This document shows positions 52,911-60,744 of a stretch of 64,000 nucleotides of DNA, one piece after another. Below the pieces are notes generated by a model. That model ran no database searches. It saw only the letters and a program-made list of their open reading frames with translations, and was not told where the DNA came from. Source of the stretch: Lacibacter cauensis (GTDB lineage Bacteria; Bacteroidota; Bacteroidia; Chitinophagales; Chitinophagaceae); contig NZ_VLLE01000005.1 in NCBI RefSeq assembly GCF_007830055.1, positions 124,001 through 188,000 of the forward strand, in the 5' to 3' direction. Position 1 is the first letter of the stretch. Every line of letters begins with the position of its first letter. The translations under genes were made by a program, and so were the position numbers.

Positions 52911-53315
52911 ATGAAACCTTTATCATTTATTTTTCTGTTACTGCTTTCGTTACAGAGTTGTGAAAAAGAAAAGGCAAACGAAAACGAGCAGTTGTTGGGA
53001 TCCTGGTTACGCACAGGAGCTACGGGCACAGAGCCTGCTGCAATCTTGATTTTTTCTAAAAATAACGGGCAATATAAGTTAGACTTTACCAGTACAGGTT
53101 CTCCGGGGCCGGGCTATCCGGCAACAGCATCTACCAACTATTCACTCTCAAAAGGGGTGTTATCGTTTGGCAATTATGTAGCACCTGCGAGTGGTATGAT
53201 TATAGCCGACAGTTTTAAGTGGGTTGCGAAAGGAAAAGAATTTGAAATCAAACTACGTCACCTGTTGTTTTACATGTCGGCAGATTATACTGTTCGCTAT
53301 ACAAAAGCAAATTAA
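52911..53315 (+). CDS. Hypothetical lipoprotein
   Basis: A 134-residue lipoprotein (Cys17 after LLLLSLQS). The mature part is beta-rich (LLGSWLRTG, AAILIFSKNNGQYKLDF, VLSFGNYVAP, YTVRYTKAN), with the GSW opening seen in lipocalin-like Bacteroidota lipoproteins. No enzyme motif. It ends at a strong bidirectional terminator. Divergent from the small membrane protein. Confidence 0.75.
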   Translation: MKPLSFIFLLLLSLQSCEKEKANENEQLLGSWLRTGATGTEPAAILIFSKNNGQYKLDFTSTGSPGPGYPATASTNYSLSKGVLSFGNYVAPASGMIIADSFKWVAKGKEFEIKLRHLLFYMSADYTVRYTKAN

Positions 53316-53332
53316 CAATCGGGTTATTGGTA

Positions 53333-53370
53333 AAAACGAAAAGCCCTGCAATTGCAGGGCTTTTCGTTTT
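53333..53370. terminator. Bidirectional terminator (perfect 38-nt palindrome)
   Basis: A 19-bp perfect self-complementary arm pair with a GCCCTGCAA/TTGCAGGGC core and A/T-rich ends serves both the lipoprotein (+) and hydroxybutyryl-CoA dehydrogenase (-) genes. Confidence 0.9.
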
Positions 53371-53383
53371 ATTGTGGGGAGTT

Positions 53384-54274
53384 TTATTTCTTAAAACTTT
53401 TACTCACCACCAATTCTTTACTTCCGGCTGCGTAGCTGTAAAAACCTTCGCCAGTTTTAACACCTAACTTGCCTGCAGTAACCATGTTTACCAGCAACGG
53501 ACAAGGCGCATATTTCGGATTGCCAAATCCATCCTGCAGCACACGCAAAATAGCAAGGCAAACATCCAAACCAATAAAGTCGGCTAACTGCAAAGGACCC
53601 ATCGGGTGCGCCATCCCTAATTTCATTACTGTATCAATTTCTTCCACGCCGGCAACACCTTCGTATAAACTATAAATTGCTTCATTGATCATGGGCATTA
53701 AAATACGGTTGGCAATAAAGCCCGGATAGTCGTTTACAACACAAGGCACTTTACCAAGCTGTTTGCTAAGCTCAACAATTGTATCAGTTACTTCCGGTTT
53801 TGTAGCATAACCGTTGATGATTTCTACCAGTTTCATTACAGGAACTGGGTTCATGAAATGCATACCGATGACCATGCCCGGACGTTTTGTTACCGCTGCA
53901 ATTTTTGTAATGGAAATAGACGATGTGTTGCTTGCAAGAATACAATTGGCAGGTGCGGCTTTATCAATCTCTTCAAAAATATCCAGCTTCAGCTCAATAT
54001 TTTCTGTGGCAGCTTCCACTACTAATTCGGCATCGGTAACACCATCAAGCAGATCGTGTGTGGTGGTAATGTTCTTTAATGTGCTTTGTTTTTGTTCTTC
54101 GGTAAGTACGCCTTTTGCAACCTGGCGGTCTAAATTTTTTGTAATGGTTTCTTTGGCTTTTACCAACTGACCGGGATTAACATCAATCAGCTTTACAGTA
54201 AAACCGTTTTGGGCAAATACGTGTGCAATACCATTACCCATGGTACCTGCACCTACTACAGCAATCTGTTTCAT
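53384..54274 (-). CDS. 3-hydroxybutyryl-CoA dehydrogenase
   Basis: A 296-residue NAD-dependent 3-hydroxyacyl-CoA dehydrogenase of the Hbd/PaaH type. The Rossmann motif VGAGTMGNGIAH opens the chain, SNTSSISITKIAA and GMHFMNPVPVMKLVEII hold the catalytic Ser/His, and NDYPGFIANRI links to the dimerisation domain (HPMGPLQLADFIGLD). Single-domain length. It oxidises 3-hydroxybutyryl-CoA in the crotonyl-CoA to acetyl-CoA route; the GcdH-like gene at 62516 would make crotonyl-CoA. Confidence 0.95.
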   Translation of the reverse strand: MKQIAVVGAGTMGNGIAHVFAQNGFTVKLIDVNPGQLVKAKETITKNLDRQVAKGVLTEEQKQSTLKNITTTHDLLDGVTDAELVVEAATENIELKLDIFEEIDKAAPANCILASNTSSISITKIAAVTKRPGMVIGMHFMNPVPVMKLVEIINGYATKPEVTDTIVELSKQLGKVPCVVNDYPGFIANRILMPMINEAIYSLYEGVAGVEEIDTVMKLGMAHPMGPLQLADFIGLDVCLAILRVLQDGFGNPKYAPCPLLVNMVTAGKLGVKTGEGFYSYAAGSKELVVSKSFKK

Positions 54275-54359
54275 TTCTATGCTTTTTTATTGCGTGCAAT
54301 ATAAGCAAAGCACATTGTTGATTGAATGACATGAATTGGAAAAAATGCTGATGGAAGAC

Positions 54360-54532
54360 AAAGTAATTTGCCACGAAGTCGCAAAGGCACTATGGACACA
54401 AAGAAAACACCATGAACATTGCGTAGACAACGAACTTGACACACCGAGAAGCAGATACATACAAAAAGATGCACTTCGTTTCTTCGTTGTGCATCGTTAT
54501 CTCTTCGTGTCTTCGTGGCAGGAAATTACTTT
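54360..54532. repeat. 173-nt imperfect inverted-repeat element with CACGAAG words
   Basis: The left arm 54360-54378 and right arm 54511-54532 pair except for a 3-nt insertion. Inside are several CACGAAG/CACAAAG words and their complements and an internal 7-bp hairpin GATGCAC/GTGCATC. The right arm overlaps the last codons of the minus-strand gene. No coding capacity of its own is supported. Confidence 0.8.
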
Positions 54533-55176
54533 TTACTCTTAAAATCTCCCCGTTTCCAAGCCTGTATAAATTCGTTCCAGGCTACCGGGTTAAAGATGTT
54601 TTGCGGACGGTACTGGCCACTGTAGAATTGCTGTTGCGAAGCCTGCCGTTGTACATAACGTGAGTTTTCACTGCCATCTCTCGGCAGCGATTGCATCAAT
54701 ATTCTCGATTGTGCCGTTTTTGTATTCTGGCGGGCTATTTCAATTTTATCGGCAGGCACATCTGCATTCACAAACTCCCGTTCAAACTGTTCACGTCTTG
54801 GTCTTGCTTTAATAATGGTTGCAGGCAAATAAACCGTATCAACAACCATCAGCTGAATAACACTAAACGAGTTGCCTTCAATGTTTGCCGGTATCAGCAC
54901 TTCTTTTGGTTTAAAACCAACGTAGGTAAAGTCGATGATATCACCTTTCATTACCACAATGCTGAACACACCTTGTTCGTTGGTGTAGGTGCCCCTGTTT
55001 TGGTTACGCACTTTTACCGTTACGGCGGGGAGGCCACGCAGGCTGTCGGCCGTCATCACCACACCATACAATTGCACAACCGAGTCTTTAAACGATTCAA
55101 ATTGGGCTTTTACAGCCATGGGGGCAAACAATCCGGTCAGGAATATAAGGAGTAGAAATTTCTTCATCTGCTTCAA
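54526..55176 (-). CDS. Exported protein with carboxypeptidase-regulatory-like domain
   Basis: A 216-residue exported protein (signal about 5-24, VKAQ). Residues about 33-115 are the CarboxypepD_reg-like Ig-type fold (QLYGVVMTADSLRGLPAVTVKVRNQNRGTYTNEQGVFSIVV, IDFTYVGFKPKEVLI), the same module that fronts SusC proteins. The C-terminal part (REQFEREFVNADVP, QQQFYSGQYRPQNIFNPVAW) is polar and disordered. It is probably a small periplasmic or surface component without a barrel. Divergent from mrp. Confidence 0.85.
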   Translation of the reverse strand: MKQMKKFLLLIFLTGLFAPMAVKAQFESFKDSVVQLYGVVMTADSLRGLPAVTVKVRNQNRGTYTNEQGVFSIVVMKGDIIDFTYVGFKPKEVLIPANIEGNSFSVIQLMVVDTVYLPATIIKARPRREQFEREFVNADVPADKIEIARQNTKTAQSRILMQSLPRDGSENSRYVQRQASQQQFYSGQYRPQNIFNPVAWNEFIQAWKRGDFKSKK

Positions 55177-55226
55177 AAATAAGCTGAAAACATGATTTGC
55201 CTCATCTGTTGAAACCGATCTATGGT

Positions 55227-55234
55227 TAATTTTG
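55227..55234 (+). promoter_or_regulatory. -7 element of mrp/apbC
   Basis: TAATTTTG fits TAnnTTTG and lies 36 nt before the ATG at 55271. Confidence 0.5.
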
Positions 55235-55270
55235 CGCTTCGATCCACTTTTTTAACAAATACTACTACAC

Positions 55271-56365
55271 ATGACAAAGGAACAAGTGCTGCAGGCATTG
55301 AGTAATGTACAGGAGCCCGACCTTGGTAAAGACCTGGTTACGCTGAATATGATCAAAGACATTGAAATCGATGGCAATAAAGTGTCGTTTACGATTGTAT
55401 TAACCACTCCGGCCTGCCCGATGAAGGATATGATGGGCCATGCAGCTACCAATGCTGTTCAGTTATTGGTGAATAAAGATGCAGTGGTGATTGTGAACTT
55501 TACATCGAACACAAGCAGTAACCGGAAAGATCCGAAATCGGTACTTCCCAATGTAAAAAATATTATTGCGGTTGTAAGTGGTAAAGGCGGTGTGGGTAAG
55601 AGCACCGTAAGTGCAAACCTCGCATTGGCACTGGCACAAAACGGCGCAAAAGTTGGTTTGATGGATGCTGATATTTACGGACCAAGCGTACCTATTATGT
55701 TTGGCGTTAGAGGCGAGCGTCCGAAAATGACAGAAGTAAACGGCAAAGCCATGATTGTGCCAATGGAAAAATATGGCATTAAATTCATGAGCATTGGTTT
55801 ATTGGTGAACGAAAAAGATGCCATTGTTTGGCGTGGACCCATGGCCAGCAGTGCCATTCGTCAGTTTGTAACCGATGTGTTGTGGGAAGACCTGGATTAT
55901 CTTGTAATTGACATGCCTCCCGGCACCGGTGATATTCATTTAACCTTGGTACAAACTGTTCCTGTAACCGGCGCAATTGTGGTTACCACTCCACAGGATA
56001 TTGCTTTGGCTGATGCGAAGAAAGCGGTTGCCATGTTTGGTCAGGCACAGATAAAAGTGCCGATTATTGGTTTGGTGGAGAATATGGCTTACTTCACACC
56101 GGCTGAATTGCCAAATAACAAGTATTACATTTTTGGTAAAGACGGCGGTAAGCGTTTGGCTGATGAGTTTGATATGAATTTCCTCGGACAAATTCCGATT
56201 GTGCAAAGCATTCGTGAAGGTGGTGATAACGGCAAGCCTGTGATGGCAACCGATGAAGCCATAACTAAAAAAGCATTTGAAGAATTTACAGCAGCAGCTG
56301 TAAGAAGCATTTCGATGCGTAATGCAGAAATGCCTGCAACACAGTTGCTCGAAATTGTTTCGTAA
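55271..56365 (+). CDS. Mrp/NBP35 (ApbC) family P-loop ATPase without the CxxC
   Basis: A 364-residue protein. Residues 1-85 are a DUF59/MIP18 domain (LSNVQEPDLGKDLVTLNM, VLTTPACPMKDMM). The ParA-type ATPase follows with VSGKGGVGKSTVSANLA near residue 105, DADIYGPSVP, VIDMPPGTGD and VVTTPQDIALAD. ApbC/Nbp35 carriers bind a bridging [4Fe-4S] through a CxxC after ENM; here the place reads ENMAYFTPAELPNNKYYIFG with no cysteine. The ATPase is intact. It is expected to act in Fe-S protein maturation, but the carrier role is doubtful. Terminator at 56386. Confidence 0.92.
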   Translation: MTKEQVLQALSNVQEPDLGKDLVTLNMIKDIEIDGNKVSFTIVLTTPACPMKDMMGHAATNAVQLLVNKDAVVIVNFTSNTSSNRKDPKSVLPNVKNIIAVVSGKGGVGKSTVSANLALALAQNGAKVGLMDADIYGPSVPIMFGVRGERPKMTEVNGKAMIVPMEKYGIKFMSIGLLVNEKDAIVWRGPMASSAIRQFVTDVLWEDLDYLVIDMPPGTGDIHLTLVQTVPVTGAIVVTTPQDIALADAKKAVAMFGQAQIKVPIIGLVENMAYFTPAELPNNKYYIFGKDGGKRLADEFDMNFLGQIPIVQSIREGGDNGKPVMATDEAITKKAFEEFTAAAVRSISMRNAEMPATQLLEIVS

Positions 56366-56385
56366 ACGAATTTGATAGTTTATAC

Positions 56386-56418
56386 AATGGCGGACTTTTC
56401 GGTCCGCCATTTTTTTTG
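56386..56418 (+). terminator. Terminator of mrp/apbC
   Basis: An AATGGCGGAC/GTCCGCCATT stem with a 6-nt loop is followed by seven T. Confidence 0.9.
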
Positions 56419-56479
56419 GCACGATAATTTTATAACAGCAGCTGACAGGATTTTATTCAATCAATTTAAAACACATTGT

Positions 56480-56731
56480 ATGGAAATTATTGTCACGCTG
56501 TTAATTGGTGCCATAGCCGGTTGGCTTGGCGCACAAATTTTTAAAGGCCACGGACTTGGTTTACTTGGAAATATTGTTGTAGGTATTCTTGGCAGTATTG
56601 TTGGTTACTGGGTGTTGGGAAAGCTAGGAGTAAGCTTTGGTGCCGGCTGGATAGGGGCTATTTTAACAGGTGCACTCGGCGCCGTTATAATACTTGCAAT
56701 TATTAACCTGGTGTTTCGAAGTGCAAAGTAA
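56480..56731 (+). CDS. GlsB/YeaQ/YmgE family stress-response membrane protein
   Basis: An 83-residue protein with three membrane helices (LLIGAIAGWLGAQIF, GLLGNIVVGILGSIVGYWVLG, IGAILTGALGAVIILAIINLVF), glycine-rich, matching the transglycosylase-associated/GlsB family. Members are induced in stress; mechanism unknown. The start is the ATG at 56480, since upstream codons run through a terminator. It is bracketed by two terminators sharing the same stem. Confidence 0.9.
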   Translation: MEIIVTLLIGAIAGWLGAQIFKGHGLGLLGNIVVGILGSIVGYWVLGKLGVSFGAGWIGAILTGALGAVIILAIINLVFRSAK

Positions 56732-56750
56732 CCATAGCGGTTAGTAGTTG

Positions 56751-56781
56751 ATGGCGGACATACTTGTCCGCCATTTTTTTT
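56751..56781 (+). terminator. Terminator of the GlsB-like gene
   Basis: A 10-bp stem ATGGCGGACA/TGTCCGCCAT with a TACT loop is followed by a T run. The stem repeats that of 56386-56411. Confidence 0.9.
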
Positions 56782-56809
56782 ATAACAAACTCTGGTTTAG
56801 GCAGAAGCT

Positions 56810-56817
56810 TACCTTTG
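56810..56817 (+). promoter_or_regulatory. -7 element 4 nt before the PaiB-like start
   Basis: TACCTTTG fits TAnnTTTG exactly and is followed by AGGC and the ATG at 56822. Confidence 0.6.
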
Positions 56818-56821
56818 AGGC

Positions 56822-57454
56822 ATGTACAGTTCAGCACAGTTCAAAGAAGAAGACCAGCAACAGGTGATTGCGTTTATGAAACAGCATCCGTTTGCGATGT
56901 TGATTGGTAACAGCAATGGCCGTGCAGTTGCCACACAGGTTCCGTTGATGATTGAAGAGCGGGAGGGGAAGTTGCTGTTGCTCGGGCATATTACACGCAA
57001 ACAGGATCATCAGTTGGTGTTTGAAGAAAATGCAGAAGCACTGGTTGTTTTTACCGGTGCACATGCGTATGTAAGTGCTACATGGTACGAAAACCCGCAA
57101 ATGGTAAGTACCTGGAACTACAGCAGCGTGCATGTACGTGGAAAGCTGTTATTTTTAAATGAAGAAGGGTTGATTGATGCCTTGCGCAAACTATCGCTGC
57201 ATTATGAAAAACAGAATACACAATCTTCAACCATCTACGATAATTTGCCGGCAGAGTACGCAGCAAAAATGCTGAAAGCAATTGTTGGGTTTGAAATAGA
57301 AGTTACATCGATTGATCATGTGTTTAAGCTGAGCCAGAACAGAGATGAAAAAAGTTACGATAACATCATCAGTCATTTGAAAGGAGAAGGAAGCGAAGCG
57401 GCGGCAGTAGCAAAGACTATGGAAGAACGGAAAGATAAAGTATTTAAGCAATGA
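56822..57454 (+). CDS. PaiB-like FMN-binding negative transcriptional regulator
   Basis: A 210-residue split-barrel protein of the PaiB family: HPFAMLIGNSNGRAVATQVPLMI, LLGHITRKQDHQLV, VVFTGAHAYVSATWYENPQMVSTWNYSSVHVRGKL are the conserved blocks. PaiB controls sporulation and protease genes in Bacillus; in Bacteroidota the role is unknown, and flavin binding is likely. Its stop overlaps the ATG of the GDPD gene by 4 nt, so the two are coupled. Confidence 0.93.
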   Translation: MYSSAQFKEEDQQQVIAFMKQHPFAMLIGNSNGRAVATQVPLMIEEREGKLLLLGHITRKQDHQLVFEENAEALVVFTGAHAYVSATWYENPQMVSTWNYSSVHVRGKLLFLNEEGLIDALRKLSLHYEKQNTQSSTIYDNLPAEYAAKMLKAIVGFEIEVTSIDHVFKLSQNRDEKSYDNIISHLKGEGSEAAAVAKTMEERKDKVFKQ

Positions 57455-58350
57455 AAAGCTGTTATAGGTTTATCCTTGTTATATTATTAAGCAGTTGTTC
57501 AAATATGAAGACGATTACAAACACCCCTTCAAGGGATGGGGGCTTCGATAAACAAGGTCATCGTGGCTGCAGAGGTTTGATGCCGGAGAATACCATTCCT
57601 GCTATGCTGCATGCATTGGAGTTGAATGTTACAACGCTGGAGCTGGATGTGGTGATTACAAAAGACAAACAAGTGGTGTTGTCGCATGAACCGTTCTTTA
57701 ATCATGAAATTGCAACAAAGCCTGATGGAGCTTTGGTAACAGAGGCAGAAGAGAAGAGTTTGAATATCTTTCATATGCCCTATGATGAGGTAAAACGCTT
57801 TGATGTAGGATTACGGCCACATCCCCGTTTTCCTCAGCAGCAAAAAAACGCAGCTTATAAACCGTTGCTCCGTGATTTGTTTGATAGTATTGCCGTTTAT
57901 CTGCAATCGCATAAACGTCCGCAACCTTATTTCAACATCGAAACAAAATGTTTACCTGTAACAGATGACATCTTTCATCCAAAGCCGGAAGAATTTGTTG
58001 AACTGCTGATGGCGGTGATCAGAGAAAAGAAAATGGAGCAGTGGGTTATTATCCAGTCGTTCGATTTTCGTACACTGCAATATCTGCATCAGCATTATCC
58101 CAACATCAAAACAGCGATGCTTATTGAAGATGACGATCAACGTGGAATAGAAAAGCAAATAGAGTCGTTGGGTTTTATGCCAACCATCTACAGTCCGCAT
58201 TATTCGTTGGTGAATAAACAATTAATCAGTTATTGTCATCAGCGAAAGATCAAAGTAATTCCGTGGACAGTAAATACAAAAGAAGAAATAGAACAATTGA
58301 AAACAATGGGTGTTGATGGTATTATCAGCGATTACCCGAATTTATTTTAA
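57451..58350 (+). CDS. Glycerophosphodiester phosphodiesterase lipoprotein
   Basis: A 299-residue GDPD, splitting glycerophosphodiesters to glycerol-3-phosphate and an alcohol. Cys16 after VILLSS marks a lipoprotein, so it acts in the periplasm. Catalytic features: GHRGCRGLMPENTIPA (His, Arg, Glu), ELDVVITKDKQVVLSHE (metal Asp and catalytic His), YFNIETK (Glu) and WTVNTKEEI at the end. It begins within the PaiB stop (ATGA). Confidence 0.94.
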   Translation: MKSCYRFILVILLSSCSNMKTITNTPSRDGGFDKQGHRGCRGLMPENTIPAMLHALELNVTTLELDVVITKDKQVVLSHEPFFNHEIATKPDGALVTEAEEKSLNIFHMPYDEVKRFDVGLRPHPRFPQQQKNAAYKPLLRDLFDSIAVYLQSHKRPQPYFNIETKCLPVTDDIFHPKPEEFVELLMAVIREKKMEQWVIIQSFDFRTLQYLHQHYPNIKTAMLIEDDDQRGIEKQIESLGFMPTIYSPHYSLVNKQLISYCHQRKIKVIPWTVNTKEEIEQLKTMGVDGIISDYPNLF

Positions 58351-58417
58351 ATCCGTCTGACGCCCTCGTCTGACGGATTCATTAGTTATATAAATTGGTC
58401 CGAAGAGGGCGTCAGAC
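58350..58417 (+). promoter_or_regulatory. Alternative-hairpin region upstream of kynU
   Basis: Stem A: 58350-58357 with 58372-58379 (AATCCGTC/GACGGATT). Stem B: 58355-58367 with 58405-58417 (GTCTGACGCCCTC/GAGGGCGTCAGAC, perfect 13 bp). They share GTC at 58355-58357 and exclude each other. The word GTCTGACG occurs at 58355 and again at 58368. Stem B ends 12 nt before the kynU ATG and would hide the translation start region. Confidence 0.65.
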
Positions 58418-58429
58418 CAAAGGACAAAT

Positions 58430-59707
58430 ATGAACTTTCAACCAACGCTTGCATTTGCACAACAACTCGATGAACAGGATGCATTAAAAAGCTTCCGCAG
58501 CGAGTTTCTTATTCCAACTGAAAACGGAAGCCAGCAATACTATTTTTTGGGCAATTCGTTAGGTCTGCAACCCAAACGCACAAAGGACAAACTACAAACC
58601 ATTCTGGATGATTGGGCAAAGCAGGGAGTAGAATCATTTTTCCATGCTGAGCAACCGTGGATGGATTATCATGATCGCTTAACAGGTCCGTTGAGTAAAA
58701 TTGTCGGCTGTTTACCCCACGAAGTAACGGTGATGAATAACCTTAGCGTAAACCTGCATTTGATGCTGGTGAGTTTTTATCGTCCGCAAGGGAAGCGTTG
58801 CAAAATTTTGTGCGAGGCCAAAGCTTTTCCCAGCGATCAGTACATGATGGAAACACATGTACGCAATCATGGGTACGATCCTGCCGATGCCATCGTAGAA
58901 ATTGCTCCACGCCCCGGCGAGCATACACTTCGTAACGAAGATATTCTGCAAAAGATCGTTGAGCTGCGTGATGAGCTGGCATTGGTTTTATTCGGCGGGA
59001 TTAACTATTACAGCGGTCAGGTATTTGACATGCAAACCATTACCCAGCTGGCACAAAAGGCCGGTGCAAAAGTTGGGTTCGATCTGGCACATGCTGCCGG
59101 TAATATTGAAGTGGAGCTGCATAACTGGAATATTGATTTTGCCTGCTGGTGCAATTACAAATATCTCAACGGTGGTCCGGGCGCCATTGCTGCAGCGTAT
59201 ATTCATGAACGTTATCATAACGATGCTTCGTTGCAACGTTTTGCCGGTTGGTGGGGGTATGAAAAAGCTACTCGTTTTCAAATGGAGAAAGGCTTCAAAC
59301 CTATTCAAACAGCAGAAGGCTGGCAGTTAGGTACGCCGCCGTTGTTGTTGTATGCATCGTTGCTGGCATCGCTGGAAGTGTTTGAGGAAGCAGGATGGAG
59401 CAACATCAACACAAAGCGGAAACAGTTAACGGCTTATCTCTGGTATATACTCGATGAAGTGAACAAGGCGCAAACAAAGCCAATTATTGAATTCACCACT
59501 CCTCGTGCCGAAGCAGAGCATGGCTGCCAGGTAAGTATGAATATGCTGCAACGTGGAAAGGAAATTTATACAGCATTAATGAATGCCGGCTATTTTGTTG
59601 ACTGGCGGGAGCCTTCGGTGATTCGGTTGGCGCCAGTACCTTTGTACAATACGTTTGAAGAAGTGTGGAAGTTTGGGGAGGAGTTGAAGAAGATTGTAAG
59701 TCAGTAA
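58430..59707 (+). CDS. kynU: Kynureninase
   Basis: A 425-residue PLP enzyme that cleaves kynurenine (or 3-hydroxykynurenine) to (3-hydroxy)anthranilate and alanine. Visible: FLGNSLGLQPK, ESFFHAEQPWMDYHDRL, MNNLSVNLHLMLVSFYRP, FDLAHAAGNIEVELHNW, and the Schiff-base lysine in CWCNYKYLNGGPG near residue 240. GTPPLLLYASL and VSMNML follow. Full family length. Other kyn genes are not adjacent. Confidence 0.97.
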   Translation: MNFQPTLAFAQQLDEQDALKSFRSEFLIPTENGSQQYYFLGNSLGLQPKRTKDKLQTILDDWAKQGVESFFHAEQPWMDYHDRLTGPLSKIVGCLPHEVTVMNNLSVNLHLMLVSFYRPQGKRCKILCEAKAFPSDQYMMETHVRNHGYDPADAIVEIAPRPGEHTLRNEDILQKIVELRDELALVLFGGINYYSGQVFDMQTITQLAQKAGAKVGFDLAHAAGNIEVELHNWNIDFACWCNYKYLNGGPGAIAAAYIHERYHNDASLQRFAGWWGYEKATRFQMEKGFKPIQTAEGWQLGTPPLLLYASLLASLEVFEEAGWSNINTKRKQLTAYLWYILDEVNKAQTKPIIEFTTPRAEAEHGCQVSMNMLQRGKEIYTALMNAGYFVDWREPSVIRLAPVPLYNTFEEVWKFGEELKKIVSQ

Positions 59708-59815
59708 AACAGATAGTCCGTAAGTCCGAAAGACGGAAAGTTAGAAGGCTTTATTCTCTTCGTTTTGCGGAGTGATTCTTCCGGACTTTCCGACTACAGA
59801 CTTCCGACTTTCTTT
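59708..59815. repeat. Intergenic word region with imperfect inverted AGTCCG words
   Basis: The gap holds AGTCCG twice and GACGGAAAG, then their near-complements CCGGACTTTCCGACT and CTTCCGACTTTC about 40 nt later. The arrangement could fold into a loose hairpin. No gene lies here. Confidence 0.7.
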
Positions 59816-59823
59816 TATCTTCG
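59816..59823 (+). promoter_or_regulatory. -7-like element 4 nt before pyrF
   Basis: TATCTTCG (one base from TAnnTTTG) is followed by CCGC and the ATG at 59828. Confidence 0.45.
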
Positions 59824-59827
59824 CCGC

Positions 59828-60658
59828 ATGACAAGGCAGCAACTCGTAGAACAGATTCAGCAAAAGCAATCGTATTTATGTGTAGGGTTAGATACCGATC
59901 TTACGAAAATTCCTAAGCATTTACAATCGCATCCAGATGCGATCTATGAATTTAATAAAGCGATCATTGATGCTACATTGCCGCATTGTGTAAGTTACAA
60001 AATCAATACTGCGTTTTACGAAGCAATGGGTTTGAAGGGTTGGGAGGCGATGGAGCGTACTGTGAATTATATTCCTGATACACATTTTAAAATTGCCGAT
60101 GCCAAGCGTGGCGATATCGGTAACACCTCTACACAATATGCCCGTGCTTTTTTTGAAGCCATGAATTTTGATGCCGTTACTGTAGCCCCTTATATGGGCG
60201 AAGACAGTGTGCGGCCTTTCCTGGAGTATGAAGGCAAGTGGGCCATTGTACTTGGATTGACTTCAAATAAAGGTGCCAGTGATTTTGAATTAAAACAACT
60301 GGTGAGCAGTAATGGCGAAGAACATTTGCGTGCTGAGTTTTTGTATGAGCGTGTATTACGTACCGTTGCAAAATGGGGCACTCCTGATAACTTAATGTTT
60401 GTTGTTGGTGCTACACAGCCCGAAGAGTTTATTAATATCCGCAGTATAATTCCCGATCATTTCCTGTTAGTGCCTGGCGTAGGTGCACAGGGCGGCAGCT
60501 TGAAAGATATTTCAGAGAAGGCAATGAATAATGATTGCGGACTTCTTGTAAATGCAAGTCGTGCAGTCATCTATGCATCGGGTAAAGAGGATTTTGCAAC
60601 TGAAGCAAAAGCCATTGCAGAGCAGTACCAGTTTGAGATGAAGAGTTATCTCTGTTGA
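59828..60658 (+). CDS. pyrF: Orotidine-5'-phosphate decarboxylase (type 2, PyrF)
   Basis: A 276-residue OMP decarboxylase of the longer type 2 form. Catalytic block HFKIADAKRGDIGNTSTQYARAFF (Asp-Lys-Asp chain), LCVGLDTDLTKIP near the N-terminus, and LLVPGVGAQGG for the phosphate. The in-frame TTG further upstream is rejected; the ATG at 59828 matches family length and sits 4 nt after a -7-like element. It makes UMP. Confidence 0.96.
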   Translation: MTRQQLVEQIQQKQSYLCVGLDTDLTKIPKHLQSHPDAIYEFNKAIIDATLPHCVSYKINTAFYEAMGLKGWEAMERTVNYIPDTHFKIADAKRGDIGNTSTQYARAFFEAMNFDAVTVAPYMGEDSVRPFLEYEGKWAIVLGLTSNKGASDFELKQLVSSNGEEHLRAEFLYERVLRTVAKWGTPDNLMFVVGATQPEEFINIRSIIPDHFLLVPGVGAQGGSLKDISEKAMNNDCGLLVNASRAVIYASGKEDFATEAKAIAEQYQFEMKSYLC

Positions 60659-60744
60659 TTTAAATCTTGTTAAAATATCATTCGTCTCTATTCGTTGGTT
60701 TGCAGATAAGATTTCCGTTGTTATCTTGTTTGCAAATACAACGT

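Noticed and set aside
54336-54663. Short plus-strand frames in the gap after hydroxybutyryl-CoA dehydrogenase
   Set aside because: They run through the inverted-repeat element and into the antisense of the next gene; no start site or domain supports them.
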